Of a stretch of 64,000 bases of DNA, positions 1-16,762 are shown piece after piece. Source of the DNA: Spironucleus salmonicida. Lineage: Eukaryota > Fornicata > Diplomonadida > Hexamitidae. The position numbers and the translations under genes were made by a program. The DNA lies in NCBI GenBank assembly GCA_000497125.2, contig CM035321.1:628001-692000 (forward strand), given 5' to 3'. Below the pieces are notes generated by a model. It was not told the DNA's origin. It made no database searches and saw only the letters and a list, made by a program, of their open reading frames with translations. Position 1 is the stretch's first letter, and every line of letters begins with the position of its first letter.

Positions 1-1011
1 GCGCAGCATTTCGGCATCCCGCACATGGACATCCTGGACGTGAGAAACTCGACCCTGAACACGATTTTCATCAAGCTGAACCAGCGCGCGAACTCTGGGG
101 ATATCCTGCAGAAGGTCGCCGAGAAGTCGCACATCAAGCCGTACCTGACCAAGAGCTACCCGGCGAACGCGTGCGACTTGCTGATTCCCGTGGCGAGCCT
201 TGACAGCGAGGTGCCCCGGAGGTTCTGCAGCCAAAACCGCAAGTTGGTGCAGAACGAAGCGGTTTACCACATCACGAACAATATATACCAGATAGAAGAA
301 AATAAAATTACCGTAAAGGAGAAAGTTCAGTACTACTACGTGCAGCTGGTCAACAGCAACCAGCTCGCAAAACTCGTGAGCCTGAAGGGCTTCCTGCTCA
401 TTAACTCCGACGCGATTCCCAACAAGGGCGTGAGGGTCCAGCTGCAGGACTCGCTGCCCTCGCCGAGCATAACGGTGCCCTCGCAGGTCGTGTACAAGAT
501 CGCGGCGCTCCTGGAGCAGATCCAGCCCGTCAAGGTGTTCGTGGACGCCCAGATCCGCGAGCTCACGCAGCTGCTGAAGGACACGCAGACCTCGCACCTG
601 CTCTGCTGGGCCCTGCACAACCCCTTCGTGCAGGGCGTGGGCCCCATCCGGCTGTTCAACAACTACTGCATCCTGCTCTGCAACAACCAGGAGCAGGCGC
701 AGGCCATGATCGGCAGCTGGAGCGGGAAGTGGGTCAAAAACCGCCAGATCTCGGCCGAGCTCTGCAACGACGCCGAGGGCAACGAGGTTGCGGGCCAGTA
801 CTGCAAGCTTCAGGCCCAGCACTACCAGCCGTGCTTCTGCCTGAACTTCAAGGGTAAGTTCCCCGAGAGCGAGTTCCAGGGGGTGCGGACGGCCAAGGCG
901 CAGGGCGAGATGACGCAAATCCAGTTCAAGGCCGAGGCGGACGCAGACGCGGGCTACTGCATGCTGAAGCGGCGGGGCGTGCAGGACCTGATCAGGATTA
1001 ACTTCGAGTGA
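1..1011 (+). CDS. 3' part of a 573-aa protein of unknown function (left-arm copy)
   Basis: The window opens inside this gene; the frame is open from base 1 and ends at a TGA. The 336 visible codons match residues 238-573 of the complete copy at 15016-16737, with very few differences. The coding sequence is GC-rich and contains no TAA or TAG codon, unlike the AT-rich genes nearby. I recognise no domain. The 5' part should continue left of the window. The gene lies head-to-tail with CRMP-A1, 1.55 kb downstream, an order repeated in mirror image in the right arm. Confidence 0.85.
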   Translation, partial: AQHFGIPHMDILDVRNSTLNTIFIKLNQRANSGDILQKVAEKSHIKPYLTKSYPANACDLLIPVASLDSEVPRRFCSQNRKLVQNEAVYHITNNIYQIEENKITVKEKVQYYYVQLVNSNQLAKLVSLKGFLLINSDAIPNKGVRVQLQDSLPSPSITVPSQVVYKIAALLEQIQPVKVFVDAQIRELTQLLKDTQTSHLLCWALHNPFVQGVGPIRLFNNYCILLCNNQEQAQAMIGSWSGKWVKNRQISAELCNDAEGNEVAGQYCKLQAQHYQPCFCLNFKGKFPESEFQGVRTAKAQGEMTQIQFKAEADADAGYCMLKRRGVQDLIRINFE

Positions 1012-3533
<2,522 letters not shown>

Positions 3534-4386
3534 TGAAAGTTTATTCACGCAGGTGCGATCACGCGGGAGAGCCGGCTCCTAGCGGCCGCATGACCTGGTC
3601 TGGCTGAAGGTGCGTCTCGCCGTGCAGGACTGCCGGCCCTGGCACCGCGCCGGCAGCGTCCACTTGGCCGCGTAGAGGGCTAGCCCACATTTTTCGCTCG
3701 GCCCAGCTCGGGTATATAAGCGATGGAGTGGTGAGACAGCCTTCGCTTCGAAATGAGTTCTCTGGCCTTTAGGTGGCCCGACCGCAGCCCGTAGCGCCCC
3801 TGCCGCAGTCTGCGTGAAAGCAGCTGCTCTGCCAGGTAAATCGCAGCAGGGACGGGGCGGTGCAGCAACGAGGGATCCCTCGGCGGACTGTGGCGGAGGC
3901 CTCCTTCCAGCGCCCACTCCGGCATGGTAGCTCTCCTGCATGCGTGGCTCGATTAGAGTGGACGCGGGCAGGGACGAGCAACGGCGCATCCGTATCTGCC
4001 TAGCACGAGGGCAGGGCCAGAGTCATCCTTCGCCCCGGTTGCCCCGCACCCCTAGATCACCCCGTCCCGTGTTGCTGTCACGCCGCGTGGGCAATCTCTA
4101 GAGGGCAGGACGCGCGGCGCACCGTTGGCGATGCAGGCTTCGCTCGGAGGCCCATTCCATTCTATTTTATTCCATTCCCTTCCCTTCCCTTCTCGCCGCA
4201 GCCCGCTGGGAAGCTCCCCTCCGAAAGCACAGGGACGGGTGGTCACCGGAGCTGCACATGCATGGTGCTAGTGGCGTGACGAGGTAGTTTCCGGTTGGCG
4301 GCACTGGCAGGGAGCTTGCTGCCGAGTGGGCGGCCCGTTGCTGGCAGTTAGTATAGGCAGGCTTGCAAAATAAATAAAATGTATTA
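3534..4386. other. GC-rich CRMP-A 3' flank with pentamer tract
   Basis: I see no supported gene here. A degenerate pentanucleotide tract of CCATT, CTATT, TTATT and CCCTT units occupies about 4151-4193. A long minus-strand open frame (3989 leftward) runs antisense into the CRMP 3' end and is probably a composition artefact. The same sequence occurs inverted at 11641-12493. Confidence 0.55.
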
Positions 4387-4872
4387 TATACTTAAAGCTA
4401 GTATTAGTAATAGAGTTTAAGTTACTTAACTTTATGAGTTGTATATGGCAAGGAGCTCTAGATAATTATTAGTATATTAACAAATAGTTTTAATATCTAA
4501 ATTATACTTTAAATATAAAACTATGTGATAATTAATATCATAAATTTTAATATAGTTATTAAAACAAATGTATATATTAGTTTAATAAAGTAACACTATG
4601 TTCATACAAAATAAAGTTTCAAAATTTTACCATAATGTTATTAAATATATCTAAAACTGTTAATTTATTAGTATACGATTAAAATATTTAAGACTATGAC
4701 TACAATAATTTTGTTATAAATATAAATACCAAGATTTTATTGACATTGTTTAAAACTTAATAGTATTAAGAATTATATTTATTATTTTTTATTAAATTTC
4801 ATATTATAATTTTGATGCCTGTAATAATAAATAAAATTCAAGTAAATGAAACTATAACAAAAGGTCATTCTT
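4387..4872. other. AT-rich spacer
   Basis: Very AT-rich sequence just inside the inverted-repeat edge. I see no coding pattern, RNA gene or repeat in it. Confidence 0.5.
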
Positions 4873-5112
4873 TCAATTTATGCCTAGATTCTATCGCACT
4901 AAGTCTACTAAGATATTATCTGAGCATGTAATATGAATTTTATCTGTTTACTAGAATCCGTCAAGATTAATGGCAGTATAAAATTTATTTTTTAGCGATG
5001 CTGTAGTTCTATTAGGGAAGTACTCATGTTAAAGATAGTTCCATTTGCATCCAAAAGTTTCAACCAAGTACACTAGAAAATTGACATCTGTTTGTCTCCA
5101 AAGTTTGTTCAT
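4873..5112 (-). CDS. Small Myb/SANT-like domain protein, 79 aa
   Basis: Read with TAR as Gln, the minus strand gives a 79-aa protein from ATG 5112 to TGA 4873. The first 45 residues follow a single Myb repeat: Trp 5, a helix with VYLVETFG, a second Trp spaced as in Myb repeats, then FPNRTTASLKNKF, which matches the R-T-x-x-x-L-K-N-x-F third helix. Myb repeats of this type bind DNA. The remaining 30 residues are not recognised. It is one of three short Myb-like genes in the window; the other two (21731, 48787) are closer to each other than to this one. It is very AT-rich and contains three TAR codons. Confidence 0.7.
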
Positions 5113-5712
5113 ATAGGTAAAGGAAAGGGAGTTTTGCAAAGTTATATATAATAGCAATTTATTAACATAGAATAATTGTAAATATAATTTTGCTTAATGA
5201 TCTAACATTACTATTAAAATTCAGATATAGAAAATATAAATATGATCTACAATAATTACAACATTTAAAAATTAATATTTTCAATTTCTAAAATTAATGT
5301 AAATATCTAGCGAAATAAATCTTTACTAATTCATGTTATTGTAAAAGTTAAATAATTTTATTTGTTGTTCTCGCGTTTTCTTTATCTGGATAAACTATAA
5401 TAAAACTAATAAGAAGTAATTAAGTAGACAAATACTAAAGACTATACAATTTATTATACATCTATTATATTAACTATATTATCGTACTAATTAATTTTTT
5501 GAAGTAAATATAATGGTTAATTTACACCGAAACTAATTTATTAGATTATACAAATTCTTTTTTGATTCCTTTTATTTATATATTACGTTATATATTAATA
5601 TACAAATAAATAATGTGATTTTCCTTTATATTATATCATATTATTAGCACTATTGCACATTAAAAAATCTGATTCTCATATTTATTATAAATAATATAAT
5701 ATATATCTAAAA
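5113..5712. other. AT-rich intergenic region
   Basis: Divergent upstream region between the Myb-like gene (minus) and the 114-aa gene (plus). I see no gene, only AT-rich sequence that presumably includes both promoters. Confidence 0.45.
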
Positions 5713-6057
5713 ATGGAATCAAAGTTCAACATAACATTTGATAAACTTTAATCTGTTCTTCGCAAAAATACAACTAACCTTAATCTCTAATATAAAACTA
5801 ACTTGCAGTAAAATTATTCAAGATCGCTACTCTAGCACACCGATTTCAAAGAGACTCGAAACGAAATTTTCGGTTCCGCTCTGGCTCGCAAATCTAAAAT
5901 TATTAAGCCTAGCGTATTGAAAACTTTCGAAAATAGACCGATAGTGGACATAAAGAAAAGCTTATTAGAATCATTTAGTTTCAAAAATCAGCATGAAATT
6001 ATTGAAATTTAAGAGTTTAAGAAGATGGATTTTGCCGTTTTGTTTGAGGACGACTGA
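5713..6057 (+). CDS. Hypothetical protein, 114 aa
   Basis: The frame starts at ATG 5713, preceded by AAAA, reads through several TAA/TAG codons as Gln and ends at TGA 6055. Residue use is balanced, with Asp, Glu, Arg, Pro and Phe throughout, and the C-terminus is acidic (LFEDD), all typical of a real protein rather than translated AT-rich noise. I recognise no domain, signal peptide or membrane segment. It is likely a soluble protein of unknown function. Confidence 0.65.
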
Positions 6058-6583
6058 TTAGCAGGATATATATATTAATATAGAGATAGGATTTAATTAA
6101 CTGATAGTGATGAAAAGTAGTAAACTAAATAATAAGCCTGATAAATATAAACAGTGATAGGGAAATTTTACATATAAACATAATAATTAAATTTTTATCA
6201 ATTTAGCGCAAGAACAGATTGTTCAGCAAATATTGATATTTAAATTAATGAGAATAATATCTTAATTATTATATTTTTTATATATTACTTAAATATACTT
6301 GAACAGTTGGTTTCTTTTAGCAAAATAACTAATACATACCACAATTATTTAATTTACATCTCAAATAACAATATACATCCGTCATTAATAAATATTAATA
6401 ATGCTAATTGATTTTGTAGAATTCTATGCTTACTGTTTATTCGAATATACTTGAATATATCTCACTATTAACATACGAGTTTCTCAATTTGTTATTTCAA
6501 ATCAATATAATAATGTACTTTACCAATCATTTTTAATCAAAAACCTAAAATCTGAACTCCCAGCACACCCCAAATACGATAAC
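6058..6583. other. AT-rich convergent intergenic region
   Basis: Lies between the convergent 114-aa gene and the CDKAL1-type gene. I see only AT-rich sequence and no supported feature. Confidence 0.5.
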
Positions 6584-8023
6584 TCAAACCTTCACTTCCT
6601 CAGCCTGCAATCTCTCTACCACCCCTTTTTCTCGCCTCACGAACCTTCCCACAACCGCCACACGGGTCACGTCGACGATCAGAAGCACGACCTCCTCGCC
6701 CACGCAGAATTGAAGCACTTAACCATCACCGCCCTCGATCAAAACGGTGATCTGGTTAGCAAGTTTTCCTGCGAAACGCCTCCCAAGAAACACTTTTTGG
6801 AGCTCCTCCAAAACCTGCACGCGGTGCACCTGGCCCACGAACTGCTCCCTGTTGAAGTCCTTCACTGCCAGCCTCGCTAGCTCTCCCGTGCGCTGCTTTT
6901 TCACCAATTACTGGATCTGAGTCATCGTGGCGGCCGGCGTGTTCGCCCTGGGGTAGTACTGCGTCACGTTCACGATGTCGAAATTGAGCTGATCCATCAG
7001 GCGTACAGACTCCTGGTGCTGCTCCTCGGTCTCGCTCGGGAACGCGCAGATGAAGTCCGTGGCGATAGCGAGCGCGGGCACGAGCGCCTTCAGCGATGTG
7101 TACAAGCTGACGTACTGCTCCACGGTGTAGCGGCGTCGCATTTCGCGCAGCACGTCGTTCGAGCCCGACTGGACCGGCAAATGCAGGAACTTGTACACGT
7201 TCCGGTGGTTCAGCACCGCTGCCAATTTTTCGGCCTTGTCGATCACAGATTCGGGGTCGGTCATGCCGATTCTGAGCATTTTGGTCGAGTTTCTCTGCTC
7301 GAAAAGGGCCAAAATCGCGGCCAAAATTTCAGCAAAATCTGAGCCGATGTCCAGGCCCCATGCGAGCGTGTCCTCGCCCGTGAGCCAGATCTCGGTGATC
7401 GTGTCGCTGTCCAGTCCCTGCTGGATGCGCTGCAAAACTTCCGCTTTGGGATGCGATTTGAGCTTCCCGCGCGCGTGGAACGTCTGGCAGTACGTGCAGT
7501 TTCCGAGGCAGCCAGTGCAGATCGGAATAATGTCGATATTCTCCTTGAAGCGGATGCTGGGCAGCGCGCTGATTTTTGACTCGATTTCGCTGAGCTTCGG
7601 GATGATGCTCTGAACGTCCTGGCCAGTGAGCTACTGGATGAGTTTCTGGTTCGTTTTGTCATCGATTACGCCGCTCAGGAAGCACTGACCGTCTGCAACG
7701 TATTTGTCGAGTCTGCCGATCTGCTTCAGCGCTTGCGAGACGCAACCGCCCAGGACTACCTTTTTCCCGGCATCCAGGGCCCGCGTGGCCTGAAAAATCG
7801 CCTTCTCCTCCGAGGGAGTTTTAACAGCGCACGAATTGATGTATATGAGATTTGCGGCATCGTATGATGTTATTTTTGCGCCTTGCGATGTCAAAAATGA
7901 CGCTATTTGGTCCGAATCAGACTGGTTGTGCGCACATCCCATAGTTATAACGAAGAAAGTGTAATTTTTTAGAAGTTAGGATGATGGTGTAGTCTGGACG
8001 TAAATCGCGTCTTCGAGGTCCAT
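6584..8023 (-). CDS. CDKAL1: CDKAL1-type tRNA methylthiotransferase, 479 aa
   Basis: A radical-SAM enzyme that in eukaryotes and archaea adds a methylthio group to t6A at position 37 of ANN-decoding tRNAs. The order is an N-terminal UPF0004/MTTase domain (GCAHNQSD, residues 28-35), the radical-SAM cluster motif with Cys 172, 176 and 179 (GCLGNCTYC), the CDKAL1-like TFHARGKL that follows it, and a C-terminal TRAM-like domain from about residue 395. The ATG at 8023 was chosen because the N-terminal strand KNYTFFVITMGC lies upstream of the next ATG (7942). In-frame TAG (7631) and TAA (6905, 6719) codons read as Gln; TGA ends it. The family's third N-terminal cysteines are present, so it looks active. 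Confidence 0.92.
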
Positions 8024-8332
8024 TTGCGGAGTGGGTAATGGACATAAAAAAGCAAATAATCATTATTATATCAAATTAATAGTTAAAATTTATATACAAA
8101 ATTTTAAAAGGAGTACAATATCTTTAAAATCATGCATAACATGACTATATAAAGTGATAAAAAGGGTTATTGGTGGATAACTATATAGTTATGAGTTAAA
8201 GTATAATAATTTTACAACCACAAACTATAAATGATTAAATTTTCTAGACTAAAAAATTATAATAAATATATATTACAGATGTATCCTACCTATTTATTTA
8301 TCATTGAATAAAGAAATACTTCATTTTTTCAC
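8024..8332. other. AT-rich intergenic region
   Basis: Short AT-rich region upstream of the CDKAL1-type gene and downstream of the small membrane-protein gene. I see nothing further in it. Confidence 0.45.
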
Positions 8333-8773
8333 TCAAATAATATGATAATAAACTTCTCGCATTTTTAATTTCTTTCTCTATTAGAGTACTATAGCAAAAG
8401 TAAGAAACAGCAGTAAAAATATAAGTGCTAGACAACCTCCGACTACCAAAAGTGTTTTAATACACTTGTTTATGGACTAAAAATATATAGTTTCCTCAAA
8501 TATATTATCATCATATTAGAGTTTTATATGTAGTGCTTTATCATGTGTTATGGATTCTAGCATATAATCACATTGTTTATCATCACATATTACCTTAATA
8601 ATATTAAATTCTTACATGATGAACTAAATTTCAACATTTTCTTGATTAAGTGACGAAACAGTCAGAATTGCAAGCTGATCTCGCTTGTATTCGCACCTCC
8701 GGTTATCAAGATTCAATTCTATACCATGAGTTGTCTTTAAGTCAAATATTGTGCAAGCTAAACTCATGAACAT
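8333..8773 (-). CDS. Small single-pass membrane protein of a new family, 146 aa
   Basis: The minus-strand frame from ATG 8773 to TGA 8333 encodes an N-terminal hydrophobic start (MFMSLACT), a middle domain of about 90 residues with a paired-cysteine segment (CDDKQC), one strong membrane segment (about residues 108-130, VGGCLALIFLLLFLTFAIV) and a basic tail ending in YYHII. The protein at 46868-47317 has the same length, the same LACT start, a matching CDTAEC segment, one membrane segment and a KKKK tail with tyrosines, so the two are paralogues. The topology would place the middle domain outside or in the lumen. The function is unknown; I considered a SNARE but see no heptad SNARE motif. Confidence 0.7.
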
Positions 8774-9212
8774 TTTTCAAATTATTGTCTTGTTAAATTT
8801 ACAATTTTATTATATTTCTATATATTCAGAACAATTAAATCTATTTAAATTATGTTAAAGTAACTTAGTTAAGTACAACCAAAATTTAGTGTCATATTAT
8901 TTATATAATGTTTTCCATATTATGTAAAATATTCTATTATTTTCAAAAGTTATGCGAAAAAATATCATTTCCGTGATATTATAATCCATATTTTATTATA
9001 TTTAATTTTAAAATTGTTGCTTTTTAAAATTTGAAAGTTTACATTTTACAGAAGCAGACGTAAATTGATAAACTATTTTATATTTCTTCTCATTTTCAAT
9101 CATAAAAATACTTCTTTCATCAACATTATCCTACAATAATTTATTAAAATAATAAACCATGCAGCAAAATAAAGCATCTATCTGAATATTTACAATGATC
9201 ATTAACCTCCTA
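8774..9212. other. AT-rich intergenic region
   Basis: Upstream of the small membrane-protein gene. AT-rich, with no gene or structured repeat that I can support. Confidence 0.45.
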
Positions 9213-9740
9213 TCACTTCATCAAATAACCCCTTTCTTTCTCCTCTTCCTCCAAAGCCCGGATATAGCTGTCCCTCACCTGTCGTATTTTGACCAACTTG
9301 GCCTGATTGGCGCCAATAATCTTTTTCTCCTCCTCACCGTAGCTCGTGAATACGCGATTTTCTGCCTCGCGGCGTCTCTGTGCTCTGATTTCTTGCTACT
9401 CAAGCCGATGTATCAGATCATCCCTGCCGAGCTTTTGCGCGATCCGCATTCCGGAGCGCTCGTCGGTCTCGAAGGCCTCACGGTGCGAAAACTGTTTGAT
9501 TTCCGAGGGCGGAATGAAAGGATTTGCTTCGAAATTTGGTATTTTGGGAGTATTTCGCTGCGTATGTGGGGCATTCTACATGGCTTGTGTTTTAAGCATA
9601 TTCTGGGGTGGTTGGCTAAAGCGCGTTTGAGTTGTTGTGAAATTATTTCTAAAGTTTATAGAATTAGATGTTTGTTGATTGTTAAGAATTGATGATCTAG
9701 GTACCGGGAGAATGGTTTTCTTCGTATCTTGATAAGGCAT
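9213..9740 (-). CDS. Hypothetical protein with charged helical C-terminus, 175 aa
   Basis: The minus strand from ATG 9740 to TGA 9213 reads as one protein with only two TAG codons. The first 80 residues are rich in Asn, Gln, Thr and Pro and probably disordered. The second half is a long charged helix: repeated Arg, Glu and Gln (AQRRREAENR, ALEEEEKERG). Such arrangements are common in cytoskeletal or flagellum-associated proteins, but no named domain is visible. The opposite strand is also open here with a hydrophobic translation, but that has the character of an antisense shadow. Confidence 0.75.
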
Positions 9741-9892
9741 TTTATAAATTAATGCGGAAAGAAATATTATCGTAAATATTATATTATAGTAATAAATTAA
9801 GAAAACTAAATAAATTATTATAATATAAAAAATAATAAATTATGTGAAATTTTGTATTATAATATTATATACTATAATCTGCTATGTTTAAA

Positions 9893-10324
9893 ATGACCTT
9901 TTTCACAGAGATTTCCTTAACATCAAAATTACCAGAATTTCTTCAGAAGAGAAAATAAGAAAACTCTTAAAGTTATAGTAAATTAAAACTAGTTACTTTA
10001 GATCCTATCCTTAATTAGCATTCTTTCTAAAGAAAGTTAGTATAGAAATCAAATGATATTACAACGGTTCAACCACTGAGAAGACGATAGAAACACCATA
10101 AAAAGAAGTAAGAATCTTATTAAGATGAAGATATATTAATTCTTTTTGGGATTTTAAAAGGTAAAGATGAATTTGCGACTTACTTGAAAGAAGTATTATA
10201 AGGCTCTTAAGAAAGATTAGGAAAAGCAGTAATTGATTATTTAAGAGATGTAGGTATTAATGGTGTAAATGATGAAGAGTAAGTTTAATATATTATTAGG
10301 TGTCTGAAATTTGTAAAGAAATGA
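9893..10324 (+). CDS. Hypothetical protein, 143 aa
   Basis: ATG 9893 opens a 143-codon frame ending at TGA 10322, with many TAA/TAG codons read as Gln. The C-terminal 75 residues have a natural mix (DEDILILFGILKGKDEF, then KAVIDYLRDVGING), suggesting a compact helical domain. The N-terminal half is basic and Gln-rich. I recognise no family. Confidence 0.65.
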
Positions 10325-10819
10325 AAATTATTAGTAATTAATTCAGAATTTATTATTTTAATTATTTAAGTATAACATTTATTAAATTAGGCATAGTTAT
10401 ATTAAGTTTTAGACCATCTTGGACTTATAATAAGTAGATCAGCCTTTCTATTATTATTTAATAATTTCATAGTTTCTATATGAGAAGCAAAATTAAATTA
10501 TAAACTATAAAATTACTTACATATACATCTCATTATATCTAATTTTATAAGAGATGTTCCGGAAAATTTATACAAAATTCAGAATTACCGGTAATCTATA
10601 TTTTATATATATAATATTAATTTTTTGTTTCTAATTATTATTTATAAAATCATATAGTGCGAATATTTTAATTGTATAATTATATGGTTTACTTTTCATT
10701 GTATTTGAATAAACTATCAGATAATATGATAAATGATGCCTATGTTTAATACAAAAACTAAAATTATTGATATTATATATAACATTTATATAATATACAT
10801 TGCTAGTCATTTTTTAGAA
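10325..10819. other. AT-rich intergenic region
   Basis: AT-rich sequence without a supported gene. Confidence 0.45.
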
Positions 10820-10963
10820 ATGATCTCAATAGGTAAAATGGTAATATCTTAGTTAAACACTTATGATTGTCCTTACTTTCAATCTATTCATCTATATTAA
10901 GATAAGAAAAAGTTAATTGTTGATGAAATTATTTCAGATGATGAATATGATATTACACTGTGA
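10820..10963 (+). CDS. Possible small protein, 47 aa
   Basis: ATG 10820 to TGA 10961 gives a 47-aa product with two TAR codons and an acidic C-terminus (ISDDEYDITL). The residue mix is natural for its AT content, but the frame is short, has no recognisable motif and could be chance. Confidence 0.4.
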
Positions 10964-11640
10964 GGTTTACAATGAATTTTGTATAAATAACAGTTGTCTT
11001 AATAGTATAAAATATATTATAGTAATTTATTAAATTATGATAATAAATATAAAGCCCATTAGTAAGTACATAATTGCATCAAGTAGTAAATATTTTTTTA
11101 AATTTTTTAAGTTATTTATTTAAACATATATCTGATTTTAATAATATGAAATATGAATATAATATAAAAATAAATGTTCGAACACAAGAAAAATAAATCA
11201 AATAATATGATTAATATAAAATATAGTTTAAAAAGACATAACATTTAATGATAATGTTTATACAAACTAAATTTGAATAAATTTATAGTCTTATGAATTT
11301 TAGATGTTTTATCTAAATTAATGATAGTGTAATTTTTATAAATATAATTTTGTTATAAACTTTTAAAATTTGTTTCCTACTTCAATAAAATTTATCTGCA
11401 AAAATAAACTCATATAATCTTATATGAGTGTAAAGGGTAATTTTTTATTTAATTAAAGAAAATTGCTAACCCGGAAAATTTTAATATTTATTTATATATT
11501 AGTAGTCAATATTACATTTTATTATCATCTTAATTTATATAATCAAGATTATGATTATTTTATGTAATAAATATAAACTGTTTTATTAAACATATCATTT
11601 TTTTGCTAGATCTTAAAATAATTAAAAAAAATAATTCTTT
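10964..11640. other. AT-rich spacer before the right inverted arm
   Basis: Very AT-rich. I see no coding pattern or repeat. Confidence 0.5.
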
Positions 11641-12493
11641 TAATACATTTTATTTATTTTGCAAGCCTGCCTATACTAACTGCCAGCAACGGGCCGCCCA
11701 CTCGGCAGCAAGCTCCCTGCCAGTGCCGCCAACCGGAAACTACCTCGTCACGCCACTAGCACCATGCATGTGCAGCTCCGGTGACCACCCGTCCCTGTGC
11801 TTTCGGAGGGGAGCTTCCCAGCGGGCTGAGGCGAGAAGGGAAGGGAAGGGAATGGAATAAAATAGAATGGAATGGGCCTCCGAGCGAAGCCTGCATCGCC
11901 AACGGTGCGCCGCGCGTCCTGCCCTCTAGATATTGCCCACGCGGTGTGGCAGCAACACGGGATGTGGTGATCTAGGGGTGCGGGGCAACCGGGGCGAAGG
12001 ATGACTCTGGCCCTGCCCTCGTGCTAGGCAGATACGGATGCGCCGTTGCTCGTCCCTGCCCGCGTCCACTCTAATCGAGCCACGCATGCAGGAGAGCTAC
12101 CATGCCGGAGTGGGCGCTGGAAGGAGGCCTCCGCCACAGTCCGCCGAGGGATCCCTCGTTGCTGCACCGCCCCGTCCCTGCTGCGATTTACCTGGCAGAG
12201 CAGCTGCTTTCACGCAGACTGCGGCAGGGGCGCTACGGGCTGCGGTCGGGCCACCTAAAGGCCAGAGAACTCATTTCGAAGCGAAGGCTGTCTCACCACT
12301 CCATCGCTTATATACCCGAGCTGGGCCGAGCGAAAAATGTGGGCTAGCCCTCTACGCGGCCAAGTGGACGCTGCCGGCGCGGTGCCAGGGCCGGCAGTCC
12401 TGCACGGCGAGACGCACCTTCAGCCAGACCAGGTCATGCGGCCGCTAGGAGCCGGCTCTCCCGCGTGATCGCACCTGCGTGAATAAACTTTCA
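11641..12493. other. CRMP-A2 3' flank with pentamer tract
   Basis: Inverted copy of 3534-4386. It includes the degenerate pentamer tract at about 11834-11876 and an open plus-strand frame (12038-12448) that I do not accept as a gene. Confidence 0.5.
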
Positions 12494-15015
<2,522 letters not shown>

Positions 15016-16737
15016 TCACTCGAAGTTAATCCTGATCAGGTCCTGCACGCCCCGCCGCTTCAGCATGCAGTAGCCCGCGTCTGCGTCCGCCTCGGCCTTG
15101 AACTGGATTTGCGTCATCTCGCCCTGCGCCTTGGCCGTCCGCACCCCCTGGAACTCGCTCTCGGGGAACTTACCCTTGAAGTTCAGGCAGAAGCACGGCT
15201 GGTAGTGCTGGGCCTGAAGCTTGCAGTACTGGCCCGCAACCTCGTTGCCCTCGGCGTCGTTGCAGAGCTCGGCCGAGATCTGGCGGTTTTTGACCCACTT
15301 CCCGCTCCAGCTGCCGATCATGGCCTGCGCCTGCTCCTGGTTGTTGCAGAGCAGGATGCAGTAGTTGTTGAACAGCCGGATGGGGCCCACGCCCTGCACG
15401 AAGGGGTTGTGCAGGGCCCAGCAGAGCAGGTGCGAGGTCTGCGTGTCCTTCAGCAGCTGCGTGAGCTCGCGGATCTGGGCGTCCACGAACACCTTGACGG
15501 GCTGGATCTGCTCCAGGAGCGCCGCGATCTTGTACACGACCTGCGATGGCACCGTTATGCTCGGCGAGGGCAGCGAGTCCTGCAGCTGGACCCTCACGCC
15601 CTTGTTGGGAATCGCGTCGGAGTTAATGAGCAGGAAGCCCTTCAGGCTCACGAGTTTTGCGAGCTGGTTGCTGTTGACCAGCTGCACGTAGTAGTACTGA
15701 ACTTTCTCCTTTACGGTAATTTTATTTTCTTCTATCTGGTATATATTGTTCGTGATGTGGTAAACCGCTTCGTTCTGCACCAACTTGCGGTTTTGGCTGC
15801 AGAACCTCCGGGGCACCTCGCTGTCAAGGCTCGCCACGGGAATCAGCAAGTCGCACGCGTTCGCCGGGTAGCTCTTGGTCAGGTACGGCTTGATGTGCGA
15901 CTTCTCGGCGACCTTCTGCAGGATATCCCCAGAGTTCGCGCGCTGGTTCAGCTTGATGAAAATCGTGTTCAGGGTCGAGTTTCTCACGTCCAGGATGTCC
16001 ATGTGCGGGATGCCGAAATGCTGCGCGATTTCCTGCGGGCACACCGTGTGGAAGTTCACGCAAATCGCGTAGTTCTGGATCTCCTCGAATTTGGAGTGGA
16101 AAACCAAAATCGCAGTGAAATGGTACACGAACTGCTGGAACTTGGCCGGGAACTGGGCCAGGAGCACGTCGACGATCTGGCTCAGCACCTCTAGGCTGTT
16201 CACGGTCTTCACCCCCTGGACCTGGGTGAAGTTCACGTTCTCGAGGACCACGCCGTCGTCGTTGTCGATTTGGCTCTCCTGGAAGGAAGTCTTGCTGAAC
16301 TTCACGGGCCAGAACGTCTGCTTCTGGGGCTGCAGAATCGCCAGGATCTGCTGAAAGTCCACGTTCTGCAGCTGCTTCCCCACCACGCTGGACAGCAGCG
16401 GGCCGCTTATGAGAATGTGCGGGAAGCTGGTCGAGCTCAGCACCATGCGCGAGTCCTCGCCGATGCACAGGAAGACGATCTGGGTCTCGCAGTCCTGCTG
16501 CAGCTGGTTCAGGAAGAGGTCGGTGGTCGGGTACTTCTCGATCATGCGCTCGTTGAGGCGCAGCGACTGGAGCTCCTCCTGCGTGAGCGGCTCGCGGGGG
16601 CGGATCTTCTGCTGCAGCACCTGCCCCTTGACGACGTACTTGGCGCGGATGGCGCGCAAGTTTTGCTTGTAATGCTGGAGCCGAGGGGATGTGAAAATAG
16701 TGAAATCGACTGGGATGAAGGTGACGGCCAGCGACAT
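15016..16737 (-). CDS. Protein of unknown function, 573 aa (complete copy)
   Basis: The minus-strand frame ends at TGA 15016. I choose ATG 16737 (MSLAVTFIPVDF) rather than the ATG-less extension to 17010. It follows AAAA, and a TATATAGTATA element lies about 25 bp upstream (16763-16773), as in other genes here. The protein is soluble-looking, mixed alpha/beta, with no signal peptide, membrane segment or motif I recognise. It uses no TAA or TAG codon in 573 residues and is GC-rich, in contrast to most neighbours. A 3' copy lies at 1-1011. Confidence 0.85.
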   Translation of the reverse strand: MSLAVTFIPVDFTIFTSPRLQHYKQNLRAIRAKYVVKGQVLQQKIRPREPLTQEELQSLRLNERMIEKYPTTDLFLNQLQQDCETQIVFLCIGEDSRMVLSSTSFPHILISGPLLSSVVGKQLQNVDFQQILAILQPQKQTFWPVKFSKTSFQESQIDNDDGVVLENVNFTQVQGVKTVNSLEVLSQIVDVLLAQFPAKFQQFVYHFTAILVFHSKFEEIQNYAICVNFHTVCPQEIAQHFGIPHMDILDVRNSTLNTIFIKLNQRANSGDILQKVAEKSHIKPYLTKSYPANACDLLIPVASLDSEVPRRFCSQNRKLVQNEAVYHITNNIYQIEENKITVKEKVQYYYVQLVNSNQLAKLVSLKGFLLINSDAIPNKGVRVQLQDSLPSPSITVPSQVVYKIAALLEQIQPVKVFVDAQIRELTQLLKDTQTSHLLCWALHNPFVQGVGPIRLFNNYCILLCNNQEQAQAMIGSWSGKWVKNRQISAELCNDAEGNEVAGQYCKLQAQHYQPCFCLNFKGKFPESEFQGVRTAKAQGEMTQIQFKAEADADAGYCMLKRRGVQDLIRINFE

Positions 16738-16762
16738 TTTTGGGAAGGGCAACATAAGATAG

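Noticed and set aside
9195-9692. 165-codon hydrophobic frame on the plus strand
   Set aside because: It is antisense to the better supported 175-aa minus-strand gene and its GC-rich codons translate naturally only on the minus strand.
12038-12448. 136-codon open frame downstream of CRMP-A2 (and 3579-3989)
   Set aside because: It continues antisense through the CRMP 3' end when TAG is read as Gln, has low-complexity Ala/Arg-rich composition and no homologue in the window.
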